Of a stretch of 64,000 nt of DNA, positions 28,240 through 38,426 are shown one piece after another. The DNA is from Candidatus Accumulibacter necessarius. Its GTDB lineage: Bacteria; Pseudomonadota; Gammaproteobacteria; Burkholderiales; Rhodocyclaceae. Both the position numbers and the translations under genes were made by a program. The stretch is taken from positions 31,264 through 95,263 of the forward strand of contig JAFLDL010000014.1 in assembly GCA_017302435.1 (NCBI GenBank), in the 5' to 3' direction. Below the pieces are notes generated by a model. The model was given only the letters and a program-made list of their open reading frames with translations. It did not search any database and was not told the origin of the DNA. The stretch's first letter is position 1, and every line of letters begins with the position of its first letter.

Positions 28240-30410
28240 TCGAGATACAGCGCTGCGAGCGGCGGCAGCGTCAGAGCAAGTGACCATTCGCGCCCGTGCG
28301 CGGAAACCTGCTCCGCATGGATCGGCTCAAACCCGTTGCCGACGTTGCTGCCCCCGTAATGCTGCGAATCGGTATTGAGCCGCTCTTGGTAGATACCGGG
28401 CATCGGTACGCCGATCCGGTAGCCATGGCGAACCACGGGCGTAAAGTTGCCGACGTAGAGGATGGCGCGCGAGCGATCACGCGCCCAGCGCACGAAGGCG
28501 ACGACCGAACATTCCGCATCATCGGCGGCGATCCACTCGAAGCCGGCTGGCTCGAAATCGACCTGATGCAGCGCCGGATTGCTCCGGTAGATACGGTTGA
28601 GATCGCGGATCAGGTCGCGCACGCCAGCGTGCAGCGGGAAGTCAAGCAGCCCCCAGTCGAGCGAAGCATCGTGGTTCCACTCGTTCCATTGGCCGATTTC
28701 GCCGCCCATGAACAGCAGCTTCTTGCCTGGATGGGCCCACATGTAGCCATACAGCGCACGCAGGTTGGCGAACTTCTGCCAGTAGTCGCCGGCCATCTTG
28801 CTGATCAACGAGCCCTTGCCGTGAACCACCTCATCGTGCGACAGCGGCAGAATGAAGTTTTCTGTGTAGGCGTACATCATGCCGAAGCTGAGCTGGTTGT
28901 GGTGATACCTGCGATGCACCGGATCCTTGGCCATATAGTCGAGAACGTCGTGCATCCACCCCATGTTCCACTTGTAGTGGAAACCAAGGCCACCCATTTC
29001 CGGCGGACGACTGACCATCGGCCAGGCGGTCGACTCCTCGGCATAGGTGGCGGCGCTTGGATGCTCCTGGCCAAGGACCTCGTTCGTCCGGCGCAGGAAA
29101 GCGACGGCCTCCAGGTTCTCGCGACCGCCATGCACGTTCGGTAGCCATTGTCCTTCCTCGCGGCTATAGTCGCGGTAGAGCATCGAGGCGACGGCATCGA
29201 CCCGCAGGCCGTCGATGCCGTAACGTTCGATCCAGAAGAGGGCATTGCCGATCAGGTAGTTGCTGACTTCGCGACGGCCAAAGTTGTAGATCAGCGTACC
29301 CCAGTCCTGGTGCATGCCCTCCCGCGGATCGGCGTGCTCATAGAGGGCTGTGCCGTCGAAGCGGCCGAGGCCGTGTTCGTCCGTCGGGAAATGCGCTGGC
29401 ACCCAGTCGACCAGCACGCGCAGGCCAGCCGCGTGACAGGCGGCGACGAATTCGCGAAAACCGGTCGGGTTGCCATGACGCGCGGTGGGCGAGTAAAGGC
29501 CGAGCGGCTGATAGCCCCAGGATCCGTCGAAGGGGTGCTCCGAGATCGGCAACAGCTCCAGATGCGTGAAGCCCAGATCGACCACGTAAGGGATCAGCGT
29601 GTCGGCGATCCGCTGCCAGTCAGGAAAGCCGCCATCGTCGGCCCGCCGCCATGAGGCCAGATGCACCTCGTAGACCGATAGCGGCGCGCCCAGCTCGTCG
29701 CCAGCCGGCACAGCCACGGGTTCGACGGGTGGCGGCAAGGCGCAGACGATCGAGGCCGTCGATGGACGCATTTCGGCCTGGAAGCCATAGGGGTCGGCCT
29801 TGAGCGGCAGCAGATAACCATCGCGAGCCCGAATCTCGAACTTGTAGCGGGCGCCGGCGGTCACCCCCGGGAGAAAGATCTCCCATACACCGCACTCCCG
29901 GCGCAGGCGCATCGGGTGGCGACGACCGTCCCAGGTGTTGAAATCGCCGACGACGCTGACCCGCTGCGCGTCCGGCGCCCACACTGCGAAGGCTGTGCCT
30001 GGCACACCATCGATCTCGCACAGGTGCGCTCCGAGACGCTCGAAGGGCCGCAGGTGCGAGCCTTCGGCGAGCAGCCAGACGTCCATTTCGCCGAGCACGG
30101 TCGAGAAACGATACGGATCATCGGTCTCCTGTACTCCGTGTTCCCAGGTGATCCGCAGGCGATAGGGAAAACTGTTCCGACGGCGGGGCATGATCCCCTC
30201 GAAGAAGCCTTCCACTCCTTTGACCTCGACTTGCGCCAGCTCGGCAATCTGCTTCCCGGTCTTGGCCTCGAGGACGGCGACCGACCGCGCGCCCGGTTGC
30301 AGGCTGCGAACCCAAAGTCCTCCGTCGGGGTCGGTGTGCATTCCAAGAACGGCGTAGGGGTCACCGTGCTGTGCCCGGCAAAGGGCAATGATTTCTGAAT
30401 GGTCAAGCAT
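28227..30410 (-). CDS. glgB: 1,4-alpha-glucan branching enzyme
   Basis: GlgB forms alpha-1,6 branches in glycogen. The 727-residue protein has the full bacterial architecture: N-terminal N1 domain ([11 protein letters not shown]), CBM48 ([21 protein letters not shown]) and a GH13 barrel with [19 protein letters not shown] (nucleophile), YAEESTAWP (acid/base) and [18 protein letters not shown] lies 6 nt before the ATG at 30410, inside the 11-nt gap after glgP. Confidence 0.96.
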   Translation of the reverse strand: MLDHSEIIALCRAQHGDPYAVLGMHTDPDGGLWVRSLQPGARSVAVLEAKTGKQIAELAQVEVKGVEGFFEGIMPRRRNSFPYRLRITWEHGVQETDDPYRFSTVLGEMDVWLLAEGSHLRPFERLGAHLCEIDGVPGTAFAVWAPDAQRVSVVGDFNTWDGRRHPMRLRRECGVWEIFLPGVTAGARYKFEIRARDGYLLPLKADPYGFQAEMRPSTASIVCALPPPVEPVAVPAGDELGAPLSVYEVHLASWRRADDGGFPDWQRIADTLIPYVVDLGFTHLELLPISEHPFDGSWGYQPLGLYSPTARHGNPTGFREFVAACHAAGLRVLVDWVPAHFPTDEHGLGRFDGTALYEHADPREGMHQDWGTLIYNFGRREVSNYLIGNALFWIERYGIDGLRVDAVASMLYRDYSREEGQWLPNVHGGRENLEAVAFLRRTNEVLGQEHPSAATYAEESTAWPMVSRPPEMGGLGFHYKWNMGWMHDVLDYMAKDPVHRRYHHNQLSFGMMYAYTENFILPLSHDEVVHGKGSLISKMAGDYWQKFANLRALYGYMWAHPGKKLLFMGGEIGQWNEWNHDASLDWGLLDFPLHAGVRDLIRDLNRIYRSNPALHQVDFEPAGFEWIAADDAECSVVAFVRWARDRSRAILYVGNFTPVVRHGYRIGVPMPGIYQERLNTDSQHYGGSNVGNGFEPIHAEQVSAHGREWSLALTLPPLAALYLEWIP

Positions 30411-30421
30411 TTGAGACTTCC

Positions 30422-32875
30422 TCAGGTAGAGTGTGCACTTAGGTTCCAAGTGTCTTTGGCATAGTCACTGATGGTCCGGTCGGCGGAGAAAGGACCCATC
30501 CCGGCGACATTCAAAATGGCCTTGCGCTGCCATTCGTCGGGCGTCAGATAGAGGGCATCAACTCGCGCTTGAGCGGCAACGTAGTCCGCATAGTCGGCCA
30601 GCAAGAGGTAGTGGTCGCCGTAATGCAGCAGGCTGTTGAAGATGTCATGGTAACGCGGCCGTTCGCCGGGCGAGAAGAAACCACTGTCAATCCGGTCAAG
30701 CGCCTCCTTGAGGGCAGGATCGTTCTGGTACAGAGCCATCGGCTGATGGCCAGCCGCCCTGATCGCATTGACCTGAGCGGTGTTGTTGCCAAAGATGAAA
30801 ATATTCTCGGCGCCCACGTTATCCCGAATCTCGATGTTGGCACCATCCTCGGTGCCGATGGTCAGTGCGCCGTTGAGCGAGAGCTTCATGTTGCCGGTAC
30901 CCGAGGCTTCGGTGCCAGCGGTCGAAATCTGCTCTGACAGATTGGCCGCCGGCATGATCAGCTCGGCGACGGAAACGCCATAGTTGGGAATGAAGACGAC
31001 CTGCAACAGCTCGCGGGTCCGCGGATTGTTGTTCACGACTGCGGCGACGTCGTGAATCAGGCGGATCACCTGCTTGGCCATGTGATACGACGATGCCGCC
31101 TTGCCGGCGAAAATCACGCTGCGCGGCGCGTAATTCGTGGCTGAGCCGTCCAGCAGTGCGTTGTAGCGCGTGATGACGTGCAACACGTTGAGCAACTGCC
31201 GCTTGTACTCGTGGATCCGTTTGACCTGCACGTCGAACAGGCTGTCCGGGTTCAGGGTGATGCCCACTTCACGGGCAACGTAATTGGCCAGACGCACCTT
31301 GTTGCCACGTTTGGCCGCCGCAAACGCGGTACGGAAACCGGCGTCGTCAGCGCTGGCCCGCAGATCGTGCAAACGGTCCAGATGCAGACGCCAGTCCCTG
31401 CCGCCGAGGCGCTCGTCGAGTAGACCGGAGAGCGCAGGGTTGGATTGTGCCAACCAGCGTCGTGGGGTGACGCCGTTGGTCTTGTTGTGGAACCGCTCCG
31501 GGTAGAGGCTGGCAAAATCGGCAAAGATGGTCTGTACCATCAGGTCCGAATGCAGTTGCGAAACGCCGTTGACGCGGTGACTGCCGACGATGCACAGGTG
31601 CGCCATGCGCACGCGCTTGTCCTTGTCGTGGCCGCCGCCGTCGTCGATCAGCGACACTCGCCGCATCAGGTCGATATCTCCGGGGTAGAGCCGGATGACC
31701 TCGTCGAGAAACTCCTGGTTGATACGGTAGATGATCAGGATGTGGCGTGGCAGTACACGCTGGATCAGCGAAACCTTCCAGGTCTCAAGCGCCTCCGGCA
31801 TCAGTGTGTGATTGGTGTAGGAGAAAATCCGACGGCATTGGTCCCAGGCCGCTGCCCAGGTCATGCCGTGCTCGTCAACCAGCAGGCGCATCAACTCGGC
31901 AACGCCAATCGCCGGGTGGGTATCGTTGAGATGGATCGCCACCTGCTCGGCCAGATTGTCGAAGGTTCCGTGCTCCCCGTGGTGACGCTCCAGGATGTCC
32001 TGCATCGATGCCGAGACGAAGAAATACTCCTGGCGTAGACGCAGTTCGCGACCAGCAGCGGTGCTGTCGTTGGGGTAGAGGACCCAGGAGATGTTTTCGA
32101 AGCGGTTCTTGAACTCGGCGGCGCGCTGGTAGTCGCCGGTATTGAAGGCACCGAGGTCGATCTCCGATGGCGCCGCCGCCTTCCACAGCCGCAGGGTACT
32201 GACCCGATCGGTGCCATGACCGGGGATCACGTAGTCGAAAGCCTTGGCTTCCACCGAATCGGCGGCGTGCCATTCGGCCCACTCGCCATGGTGTTCGCAG
32301 GTACCACCGAAGCGCACGGTGTGATGCTTGTTGGCGCGCGGGAATTCCCATGGCGAACGATCCTGCAGCCAGGCTTCCGGCTTTTCAACCTGTTGTCCAT
32401 TGAGGATCGACTGTGCGAACATGCCGTACTCGTAGCGGACGCCATAACCCCAGGAGGGAAGCCCGAGCGTCGCCATAGAATCGAGGAAGCAGGCCGCCAG
32501 CCTGCCCAGACCGCCATTGCCGAGCGCCGCATCGGGTTCACATTCCATCACCTCGTCGACTGACGGCCCCGGTGCAGTGAACACAGCTGCCGCCTGGTCA
32601 CGAAGATCGAGTGCGGACAAGGCATTGTTCATCGCGCGACCGATCAGGAATTCCATCGACAGGTAATAGACACGCCGTGCCTTGCTGTCGCGATCCGCAT
32701 TCTGCGTGTTCACCCAGCGCTGTGCCAGCTGCTCGCGCGCCACCTGCGAAAGCGCCTGATAGAGATCCGCCCTGGTGGCTCTGGAAGGCTCGGCAGCGAC
32801 CGTGCCGAGAAGTTTGTGCTCGATTTCGGCGCGCAGTTGTTCGCTTTCGGGACAGGGTTGAGCGGCATCGGACAT
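30422..32875 (-). CDS. glgP: Glycogen/starch phosphorylase
   Basis: The PLP enzyme releases glucose-1-phosphate from glycogen chains. The 817-residue length is normal. The PLP lysine is in [20 protein letters not shown], near residue 660, and the N-terminal region has [17 protein letters not shown] and [19 protein letters not shown]. The chosen ATG at 32875 has GGAG 10 nt upstream and gives the expected N-terminus; longer frames run back into glk. Confidence 0.96.
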   Translation of the reverse strand: MSDAAQPCPESEQLRAEIEHKLLGTVAAEPSRATRADLYQALSQVAREQLAQRWVNTQNADRDSKARRVYYLSMEFLIGRAMNNALSALDLRDQAAAVFTAPGPSVDEVMECEPDAALGNGGLGRLAACFLDSMATLGLPSWGYGVRYEYGMFAQSILNGQQVEKPEAWLQDRSPWEFPRANKHHTVRFGGTCEHHGEWAEWHAADSVEAKAFDYVIPGHGTDRVSTLRLWKAAAPSEIDLGAFNTGDYQRAAEFKNRFENISWVLYPNDSTAAGRELRLRQEYFFVSASMQDILERHHGEHGTFDNLAEQVAIHLNDTHPAIGVAELMRLLVDEHGMTWAAAWDQCRRIFSYTNHTLMPEALETWKVSLIQRVLPRHILIIYRINQEFLDEVIRLYPGDIDLMRRVSLIDDGGGHDKDKRVRMAHLCIVGSHRVNGVSQLHSDLMVQTIFADFASLYPERFHNKTNGVTPRRWLAQSNPALSGLLDERLGGRDWRLHLDRLHDLRASADDAGFRTAFAAAKRGNKVRLANYVAREVGITLNPDSLFDVQVKRIHEYKRQLLNVLHVITRYNALLDGSATNYAPRSVIFAGKAASSYHMAKQVIRLIHDVAAVVNNNPRTRELLQVVFIPNYGVSVAELIMPAANLSEQISTAGTEASGTGNMKLSLNGALTIGTEDGANIEIRDNVGAENIFIFGNNTAQVNAIRAAGHQPMALYQNDPALKEALDRIDSGFFSPGERPRYHDIFNSLLHYGDHYLLLADYADYVAAQARVDALYLTPDEWQRKAILNVAGMGPFSADRTISDYAKDTWNLSAHST

Positions 32876-32897
32876 CAGGCTGATACTCCAGTAAAGT

Positions 32898-33863
32898 TCA
32901 TGGATAACCCTCGCTCTCGGCCAGGGCATGGGCAGCGCCAAGCAGGGCCGGCGTAGGAGAAAGCATTACATAGGTCGGAATTGCCGCCAAGTAGGATCCG
33001 AAACGCCCCTTGGCCTCGAAACGGACACGAAAAGGTGAGTGATCAAACAGTTCCCCCAGCCTTGGAATGATACCACCGCCAACATAGACGCCACCCTGGG
33101 CGCCGAGTGTCAGCGCAAGATTTCCTGCCATTGAGCCGAGCATCGCGCAGAATGTTTCGATCACTGCCTGGCACTGGACGTCCTGCCGGGACAGCGCACG
33201 GGAGACGATCTCGGCTGTCGACAACGGCTCCTCGCGGCGGCCGTCTACTGCGGCCACCAGACGATTCAGCAGCGGCAAGCCGCTGCCGGAAAGGAGGCGC
33301 TCGGCCGACACATGGCCAAGTTCGCGCCAGGCCAGGGCAAGGATTGCCGACTCTCGTGCATCGGTGGGGGCCAGCGAACAGTGACCGCCTTCGCCGCTCA
33401 GCGCCAGCCAGCAACCCCGATGAAACAGAACCCCGGAGACACCCAGGCCGGTTCCTGGCCCGAGTACCGCCTTCGCAGCCAGTTCGACCGAGGTGCCGGC
33501 GCCAACCTGACGCAGGTCTGCTGAGCCAAGGTGCGGTAGCGACAGGGCCAGGGCCGTGAAATCGTTGAGCAGCAGCACCCGGCGCAGCCCGAGCCTCGAC
33601 TTGAGCTGGTCGCGCGAGAAACTCCAGGCAGCATTGGTCAACCGCACCACCTCACCATGGATTGGTGCCGCGAGCGCAATAGCCGCTGCCTGCAAAGCCG
33701 GGGCGCCAACCTCGTCAAGGTAGGTTTGAATCGCCTCCACCGGCCCCGGAAAATCGCTCACGGCAAGAATGCGCACCAAGCCGGGAGAGCCAGTCCGGTC
33801 GAGCAAGGCAAAGCGGGCACGAGTGCCGCCGATGTCGGCAACCAGCCTCGCGTCTGGGCTCAT
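32898..33863 (-). CDS. glk: Glucokinase
   Basis: The ROK-unrelated bacterial glucokinase phosphorylates glucose, here probably the glucose freed by debranching. The 321-residue protein has the ATP/phosphate loop LVADIGGTRARFAL near residue 7, the catalytic Asp in LLNDFTALALSL, VLGPGTGLGVSG and the glucose-binding GEGGHCSLAP. GGAAA lies 5 nt before the ATG at 33863. It is first in the glycogen operon, 22 nt before glgP. Confidence 0.92.
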   Translation of the reverse strand: MSPDARLVADIGGTRARFALLDRTGSPGLVRILAVSDFPGPVEAIQTYLDEVGAPALQAAAIALAAPIHGEVVRLTNAAWSFSRDQLKSRLGLRRVLLLNDFTALALSLPHLGSADLRQVGAGTSVELAAKAVLGPGTGLGVSGVLFHRGCWLALSGEGGHCSLAPTDARESAILALAWRELGHVSAERLLSGSGLPLLNRLVAAVDGRREEPLSTAEIVSRALSRQDVQCQAVIETFCAMLGSMAGNLALTLGAQGGVYVGGGIIPRLGELFDHSPFRVRFEAKGRFGSYLAAIPTYVMLSPTPALLGAAHALAESEGYP

Positions 33864-34220
33864 GAGAGTTTCCGCTGGCACAGGATGACGATTTGCCAGG
33901 TCGAGCGGCCGCCGCAAGGTCGGCAGTGAACGGAGCGAAAGGTGCTTCTCATGACATTCAGCGGATGGGCATGTGTTCTAGTGTTCTGACCGCTGCCAAC
34001 GGGAATTGCAAGATCAAATGCCGGCAAGCCGGAAAGGCATTAAGATGCCCCGAATCTTCGCACCAAATGCGGCATTTATCAAAGACCCTGCGACCATGAA
34101 ACGTTCTCTCCCCCGGCAACCGGCCTCAGTGCCACGGCAGTCTCTCCGGTGCACGCTGGTTCTGTCAAGGCGAAAGCACGGCCATTGTGCCACGCACCCG
34201 CGCGGCGGGCATAGTCGCCC
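33864..34220. other. Divergent intergenic region glk / FAD-linked dehydrogenase
   Basis: About 357 bp. No supported gene is seen. It should carry the glycogen-operon promoter on the minus strand and that of the dehydrogenase on the plus strand; neither is clear by eye. Confidence 0.45.
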
Positions 34221-35630
34221 ATGAACAAGGCCGATCTGATCAGCACCCTTGGCCAACACGTTGGCGCGGACAACGTGTTGGCGACCGCCGAAGCCATGTC
34301 GTCCTACCTTGCCGACTGGCGCGGTCGATATCGCGGTGCCGCCATCTGCGTTGTGCGCCCGGCAACCACGGCAGCGGTCTCGGCAGTGGTCCACGCGTGC
34401 ACGCAGGCGGGCGTGGCGATAGTCCCGCAGGGCGGCAACACCAGCCTTTGTGGTGCGGCAACGCCAGGTCCCGAGGGACAGTCGGTGGTCATCAGCCTGT
34501 CCAGGCTGAAGCGCGTACGGGCAATTGATCCCGCCAATAATGCGATGACTGTCGAGGCCGGTTGCGTGCTGCAGACTATTCGGGATGCGGCCGCCGAGGC
34601 GCAGCGACTGTTTCCGTTGTCACTGGCTGCCGAGGGAAGCTGTCAGATTGGCGGCAATCTGTCCACCAACGCGGGCGGTGTGCAGGTTCTGCGTTATGGC
34701 AACGCGCGTGAACTGACCCTCGGTCTGGAAGTCGTGCTGCCCAGCGGCGAGATCTGGGATGGCCTGCGCGGCTTGCGCAAGGACAACACTGGCTACGACC
34801 TGAAGCACCTGTTCATCGGCGCCGAGGGGACTCTTGGCATCATTACCGCTGCCGTACTCAAGCTTTTCCCCCTGCCACGGGCAATGGCGACTGCCTGGCT
34901 GGCAATCGCGTCGCCAGCGGCAGCGGTGCATCTGCTGGCTGATCTACAGGCGCATTTCGGTCCGTCATTGACCGCCTGCGAACTGGTTTCCGACAGCGCT
35001 CTTGGCCTGGTTCGCAAGCACATTCCGGGGGCACACCCCGCCCTCTCGGCAAGCCCGTGGCACCTGTTGATCGAATTGTCCGGCAGCGGCGACGATGAGG
35101 CCTTGCATGAAGCGCTGACGGCATTTCTCAGCGCCGCGCTAGAAGACCTCGTGATCAGCGACGTGGTCCTGGCGCAAAGCGGCGAGCAGACCAAACGTCT
35201 GTGGGCTCTGCGGGAGAACATCGGCGAGGCACAGAAGATCGAAGGCCTGAGCATCAAGCACGATGTGTCATTGCCGATCTCGCGCATTCCGGAGTTCGTC
35301 GAGCGCGCCGACCGGGCGCTCTCGCAGGCTTTCCCGGAGATTCGGATTGTCACCTTCGGCCACGTCGGTGATGGCAATCTCCATTACAACCAATCGAAAT
35401 CGGCAGCCGGCGAGAACGCGGCTTTCCTGGCTGCACAGCCGGAAGTCAATCGCATCGTGCACGACCTGGTCGATGAAATGGGCGGCAGCATCAGTGCCGA
35501 ACACGGTATCGGACAGCTGAAGCGCGAGGAACTGCTACGCTACAAGAGCCCGGTGGAGATCGCGCTGATGCGAGCAATCAAGCGGACCCTTGATCCGCTG
35601 GGCCTGATGAATCCGGGCAAGGTGCTCTGA
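34221..35630 (+). CDS. FAD-linked 2-hydroxyacid dehydrogenase (GlcD / D2HGDH-like)
   Basis: The 469-residue flavoprotein has an N-terminal PCMH-type FAD domain (VPQGGNTSLCGAATP near residue 72, GNLSTNAGGVQVLRYG near 146) and a C-terminal FAD-oxidase domain with the metal/substrate motif VTFGHVGDGNLHYN and EHGIGQLKREEL. Such enzymes oxidise D-lactate, D-2-hydroxyglutarate or glycolate and pass electrons to a carrier. The exact substrate cannot be told. The lack of GlcE or GlcF partners argues for a D-2-hydroxyglutarate or D-lactate dehydrogenase. Confidence 0.87.
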   Translation: MNKADLISTLGQHVGADNVLATAEAMSSYLADWRGRYRGAAICVVRPATTAAVSAVVHACTQAGVAIVPQGGNTSLCGAATPGPEGQSVVISLSRLKRVRAIDPANNAMTVEAGCVLQTIRDAAAEAQRLFPLSLAAEGSCQIGGNLSTNAGGVQVLRYGNARELTLGLEVVLPSGEIWDGLRGLRKDNTGYDLKHLFIGAEGTLGIITAAVLKLFPLPRAMATAWLAIASPAAAVHLLADLQAHFGPSLTACELVSDSALGLVRKHIPGAHPALSASPWHLLIELSGSGDDEALHEALTAFLSAALEDLVISDVVLAQSGEQTKRLWALRENIGEAQKIEGLSIKHDVSLPISRIPEFVERADRALSQAFPEIRIVTFGHVGDGNLHYNQSKSAAGENAAFLAAQPEVNRIVHDLVDEMGGSISAEHGIGQLKREELLRYKSPVEIALMRAIKRTLDPLGLMNPGKVL

Positions 35631-35667
35631 CAGGATTCAAGTCGCCAACGTGGCTTACCTGCAACGA

Positions 35668-36537
35668 TCAATGAAGCGTCGGTGGATTAGCGGACACGAA
35701 ATCGCGAAAGAGTTCGTCTATGGCCTGCGCATCAAAACGGTAGTCACGATTGCACAGGTCATCCTTGATGACCACCTCGTCATGCTCCCGCAGCGCGGCA
35801 TAAACCTCGGCGGGGCCCAGCGAGCGCAGCATTGAGCGCACCTTTTCCCAGTCCTCAGGGCAATTGTGAATGACTGTCCTGGCCGGAAAAAGGCGAACGG
35901 CCTCCTCGTGAAAAAGCCGCAGCAACAAGTCTGCCGCTGGCAGGCTGAGAAGCTCCGAGGCCTTCACGGTCGCAGCCAGCGCTTCGACGCGTGCCCAGCC
36001 ATCCGGGTCGCACGGATCGGCGGCGGGAAGCTTCTGCAGAAGGAGGCCGGCAGCTGCCTCGGATGAAGCCGCCAGAAAGAAACGGGTTGGCAACTGATCC
36101 GACTGCCGAAGGTAGTGCTCAAAGACTTCGGCAACGTTCTCGCCGTCGAGTGGCACGATGCTCTGGTAGGGCTCACGCATCGACCGCATGTCAAGCGAGA
36201 GCTGCAGATGGCCGTGGCCAAGCAGTTCCCGCAGCGACTTGCTTTCAGGCTGCGCCTCACACCTGGCCATGCCGCGAATCTGCAGCTGTTCATTGCAGTC
36301 GATGACCATCAGCGATACCGGGCCGTTGCCGCGCAACTGGATCGTCAGTCGCCCAGGCTGTTTCAGGTTGCCGCCGAGGAGGAGCGTCGTCGCACTCATT
36401 TCCCCGAGGAGCCGGGCAACCGGCTCGGGGTAGGCGCGATTCTCGAGCATTTTGCGCCATACCGCCCCCAAGCTGACGACGGCGCCACAAATGTCGAGGT
36501 CGTCGAAGAGGAAGCGGCACACGCTATCCTGACTCAT
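35668..36537 (-). CDS. hslO: Hsp33 family chaperone with a reduced zinc-cysteine set
   Basis: Hsp33 is a cytosolic holdase switched on by oxidation of a four-cysteine zinc centre. The 289-residue protein fits along its length (SVCRFLFDDLDICGAVV at the start, ATTLLLGGNLKQPGRLTIQLRGNGP near 50-70). The C-terminal switch is altered: the usual C-x-C is HNC (in VIHNCPEDWEKV) and the usual C-x-x-C is DDLC (in DDLCNRDYRFD). Two of four cysteines are therefore replaced by His and Asp. It overlaps nadA by 4 nt. Confidence 0.88.
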   Translation of the reverse strand: MSQDSVCRFLFDDLDICGAVVSLGAVWRKMLENRAYPEPVARLLGEMSATTLLLGGNLKQPGRLTIQLRGNGPVSLMVIDCNEQLQIRGMARCEAQPESKSLRELLGHGHLQLSLDMRSMREPYQSIVPLDGENVAEVFEHYLRQSDQLPTRFFLAASSEAAAGLLLQKLPAADPCDPDGWARVEALAATVKASELLSLPAADLLLRLFHEEAVRLFPARTVIHNCPEDWEKVRSMLRSLGPAEVYAALREHDEVVIKDDLCNRDYRFDAQAIDELFRDFVSANPPTLH

Positions 36538-37631
36538 GATACGGCAAGCATTCTTTCCAGCGCCAGCTTGGCGAGATCCCGCTCGTGCTCGGGAACCCTG
36601 ATCTGGTTGACGACCGTACCATCAGCCAGATTCTCCAGCGTCCACGCCAGATGCTGCGGGTCGATCCGCTGCATCGTCGAGCACATGCAGACGGTCGGTG
36701 CCATGAACTGCACGATCTTGCCCTCGTGCCGGACTTCTTCGGCGAGACGGTTGACCAGGTTGAGCTCGGTACCGACCAGCCAGCGGGTGTTCGGCTTCGC
36801 CTCCTTGATCGTCCTCACGATATGTTCGGTCGAGCCAACGAAATCCGACTGCCGGCAGACTTCGAAGCTGCATTCGGGGTGGGAGATCACCAGGCCGTCG
36901 GGATGCTGATTGCGAAAACGCAGGATATGCGACGGCTGGAACATCTGATGAACCGAGCAATGACCCTTCCAGAGCAGCAATCTGGCCCGCCGGATTTGCT
37001 CGGCTGTGAGGCCGCCCATCTCGAGGTCGGGATCCCAGACCATCATCTCATCGAGCGGGATACCCATCTGGGCCCCGGTCCAGCGCCCCAGATGCTGATC
37101 AGGAAAGAAAAGGATCTTCTCGCGACGGGCAAAGGCCCAGGCAGCAATCGTTCCGGCATTCGACGAGGTGCAGACGATGCCGCCCCGGGCACCACAAAAG
37201 GCTTTGAGATCGGCTGCCGAGTTGATGTAGGTCACCGGCGTCACCTGCTGGTCCACGTCGATTGCCTCGCCGAGCTCGCGCCAACAGCGCTCAACCTTGG
37301 CCAGATTGGCCATGTCGGCCATCGAACAGCCGGCTGCCAAGTCGGGCAAGATCGCCATCTGCTCCGGCTTTGACATGATGTCGGCGACTTCGGCCATGAA
37401 ATGCACGCCGCAGAAGACGATATACCGCGAATCGGTTTGCGAGGCCAGGCGCGAAAGCTTCAGGGAGTCACCCGTAAGATCGGCATACTGATAGACATCC
37501 GCGCGTTGATAGTGGTGGCAGAGCAGCACGGCTTCCTTGCCGAGCCGCTCGCGAGCCGTGCGAATGCGCTGATGACAGGCGTCGTCCTGCAACTGGTTGA
37601 ACTTGTCGAAGCTGATGGTCGCAGTTTGCAT
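36534..37631 (-). CDS. nadA: Quinolinate synthase
   Basis: NadA condenses iminoaspartate and dihydroxyacetone phosphate to quinolinate, the NAD precursor, using a [4Fe-4S] cluster. The 365-residue protein has three candidate cluster cysteines, in VFCGVHFMAEVADI (about 95), ISHPECSFEV and the C-terminal MCSTMQRIDPQHL. The first triad domain carries LLCHHYQRADVYQYAD. It lies between a rhodanese gene and hslO on one strand. Confidence 0.95.
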   Translation of the reverse strand: MQTATISFDKFNQLQDDACHQRIRTARERLGKEAVLLCHHYQRADVYQYADLTGDSLKLSRLASQTDSRYIVFCGVHFMAEVADIMSKPEQMAILPDLAAGCSMADMANLAKVERCWRELGEAIDVDQQVTPVTYINSAADLKAFCGARGGIVCTSSNAGTIAAWAFARREKILFFPDQHLGRWTGAQMGIPLDEMMVWDPDLEMGGLTAEQIRRARLLLWKGHCSVHQMFQPSHILRFRNQHPDGLVISHPECSFEVCRQSDFVGSTEHIVRTIKEAKPNTRWLVGTELNLVNRLAEEVRHEGKIVQFMAPTVCMCSTMQRIDPQHLAWTLENLADGTVVNQIRVPEHERDLAKLALERMLAVS

Positions 37632-37683
37632 GTGGTGAGACTCGAATCGATGTCAAAGGAGCCCGGGCGGGCAACCAGAAGGT

Positions 37684-38133
37684 TCAGTTATGCCATGGCA
37701 AGCCGGCAAGACGCCAGCCACCAATCCTCCCGCGCTGGCCATTGGCATCCAGGTCACCTTCAAAACCTTCGAGCACGTTGTAGCATTCGCGTTGCACTGC
37801 CTCACGGGCCAGCGCGGCAGCGTGGTGCGAGCGCACGCCGCTGCGGCAGATGAACAGCAGCAGCGCTTCACGATCGACCTGTTGTTTCAGCTCGGTCAGA
37901 AAATAGGCATTGGGGACGCCATCAGGGTAGCTCATCCACTCGATCTCAATGGCACCGGGGATGCGCCCAACCCAATCCCGCTCGGCGTGCGTGCGTACGT
38001 CAACCAGCTTCGCGCCGGGCGCCAGCTGCCAGACCTCGTACGCCTCCTGCGGCGTCAGGGCTCCCGCATAGGGCAGGCCGAGTTCTTGCCCACGTTCCTG
38101 GGCGAGTTGCAGCAGGTCGGTCAATCTTCCCAT
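37684..38133 (-). CDS. Rhodanese-like domain protein
   Basis: The 149-residue single-domain rhodanese has the active-site loop FICRSGVRS (Cys near residue 101), and the CDC25-like segment KLVDVRTHAERDWVGRIPGAIEIEW. It may carry persulfide sulfur, perhaps for Fe-S repair of NadA 52 nt downstream, but the partner is inferred from position only. The start at 38133 (MGRLTDLLQLAQERG) gives the normal length; the frame upstream runs through the glnA control region. Confidence 0.87.
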   Translation of the reverse strand: MGRLTDLLQLAQERGQELGLPYAGALTPQEAYEVWQLAPGAKLVDVRTHAERDWVGRIPGAIEIEWMSYPDGVPNAYFLTELKQQVDREALLLFICRSGVRSHHAAALAREAVQRECYNVLEGFEGDLDANGQRGRIGGWRLAGLPWHN

Positions 38134-38233
38134 GGGTTCCGAGGGCCTGTCGAAGGATGTCTTGAGGAACTGAGAGTATAAATCACTTGTTTCGTTCGCA
38201 GCGCGTAGCAGCCCGACAACCAGCAGCCGGGAC

Positions 38234-38248
38234 GCACCCCCTTGGTGC
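38234..38248. promoter_or_regulatory. NtrC-type binding site 1 (GCACC-N5-GGTGC)
   Basis: GCACC at 38234-38238 and GGTGC at 38244-38248 form the NtrC enhancer dyad. It lies about 110 bp upstream of the sigma-54 promoter of glnA and exactly 30 bp, three helical turns, from site 2. Confidence 0.75.
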
Positions 38249-38263
38249 ACAGCGCCGCCGACC

Positions 38264-38278
38264 GCACCGCCGTGGTGC
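38264..38278. promoter_or_regulatory. NtrC-type binding site 2 (GCACC-N5-GGTGC)
   Basis: GCACC at 38264-38268 and GGTGC at 38274-38278, extended to a 7-bp arm CCGCACC/GGTGCGG. Same face of the helix as site 1, suiting cooperative NtrC binding. Confidence 0.78.
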
Positions 38279-38343
38279 GGCGTAAAATGCTGGAGAATGC
38301 TCCAGAGCCTTGTGGCACAATGAACAGCCAGCAGGGCATGGAT

Positions 38344-38359
38344 TGGCACGTTTTCTGCT
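38344..38359 (+). promoter_or_regulatory. Sigma-54 promoter of glnA
   Basis: TTGGCACGTTTTCTGCT matches the -24/-12 consensus, with GG at 38345-38346 and GC at 38357-38358 separated by the required 10 nt. It lies about 68 bp before the glnA ATG and downstream of two NtrC dyads. Confidence 0.85.
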
Positions 38360-38426
38360 AGTACCCCCCGCGCACCTATTTTCTACTGTCGCCGCTCGTA
38401 CCGGCACCTGTTCAGGAGACTCTGCA

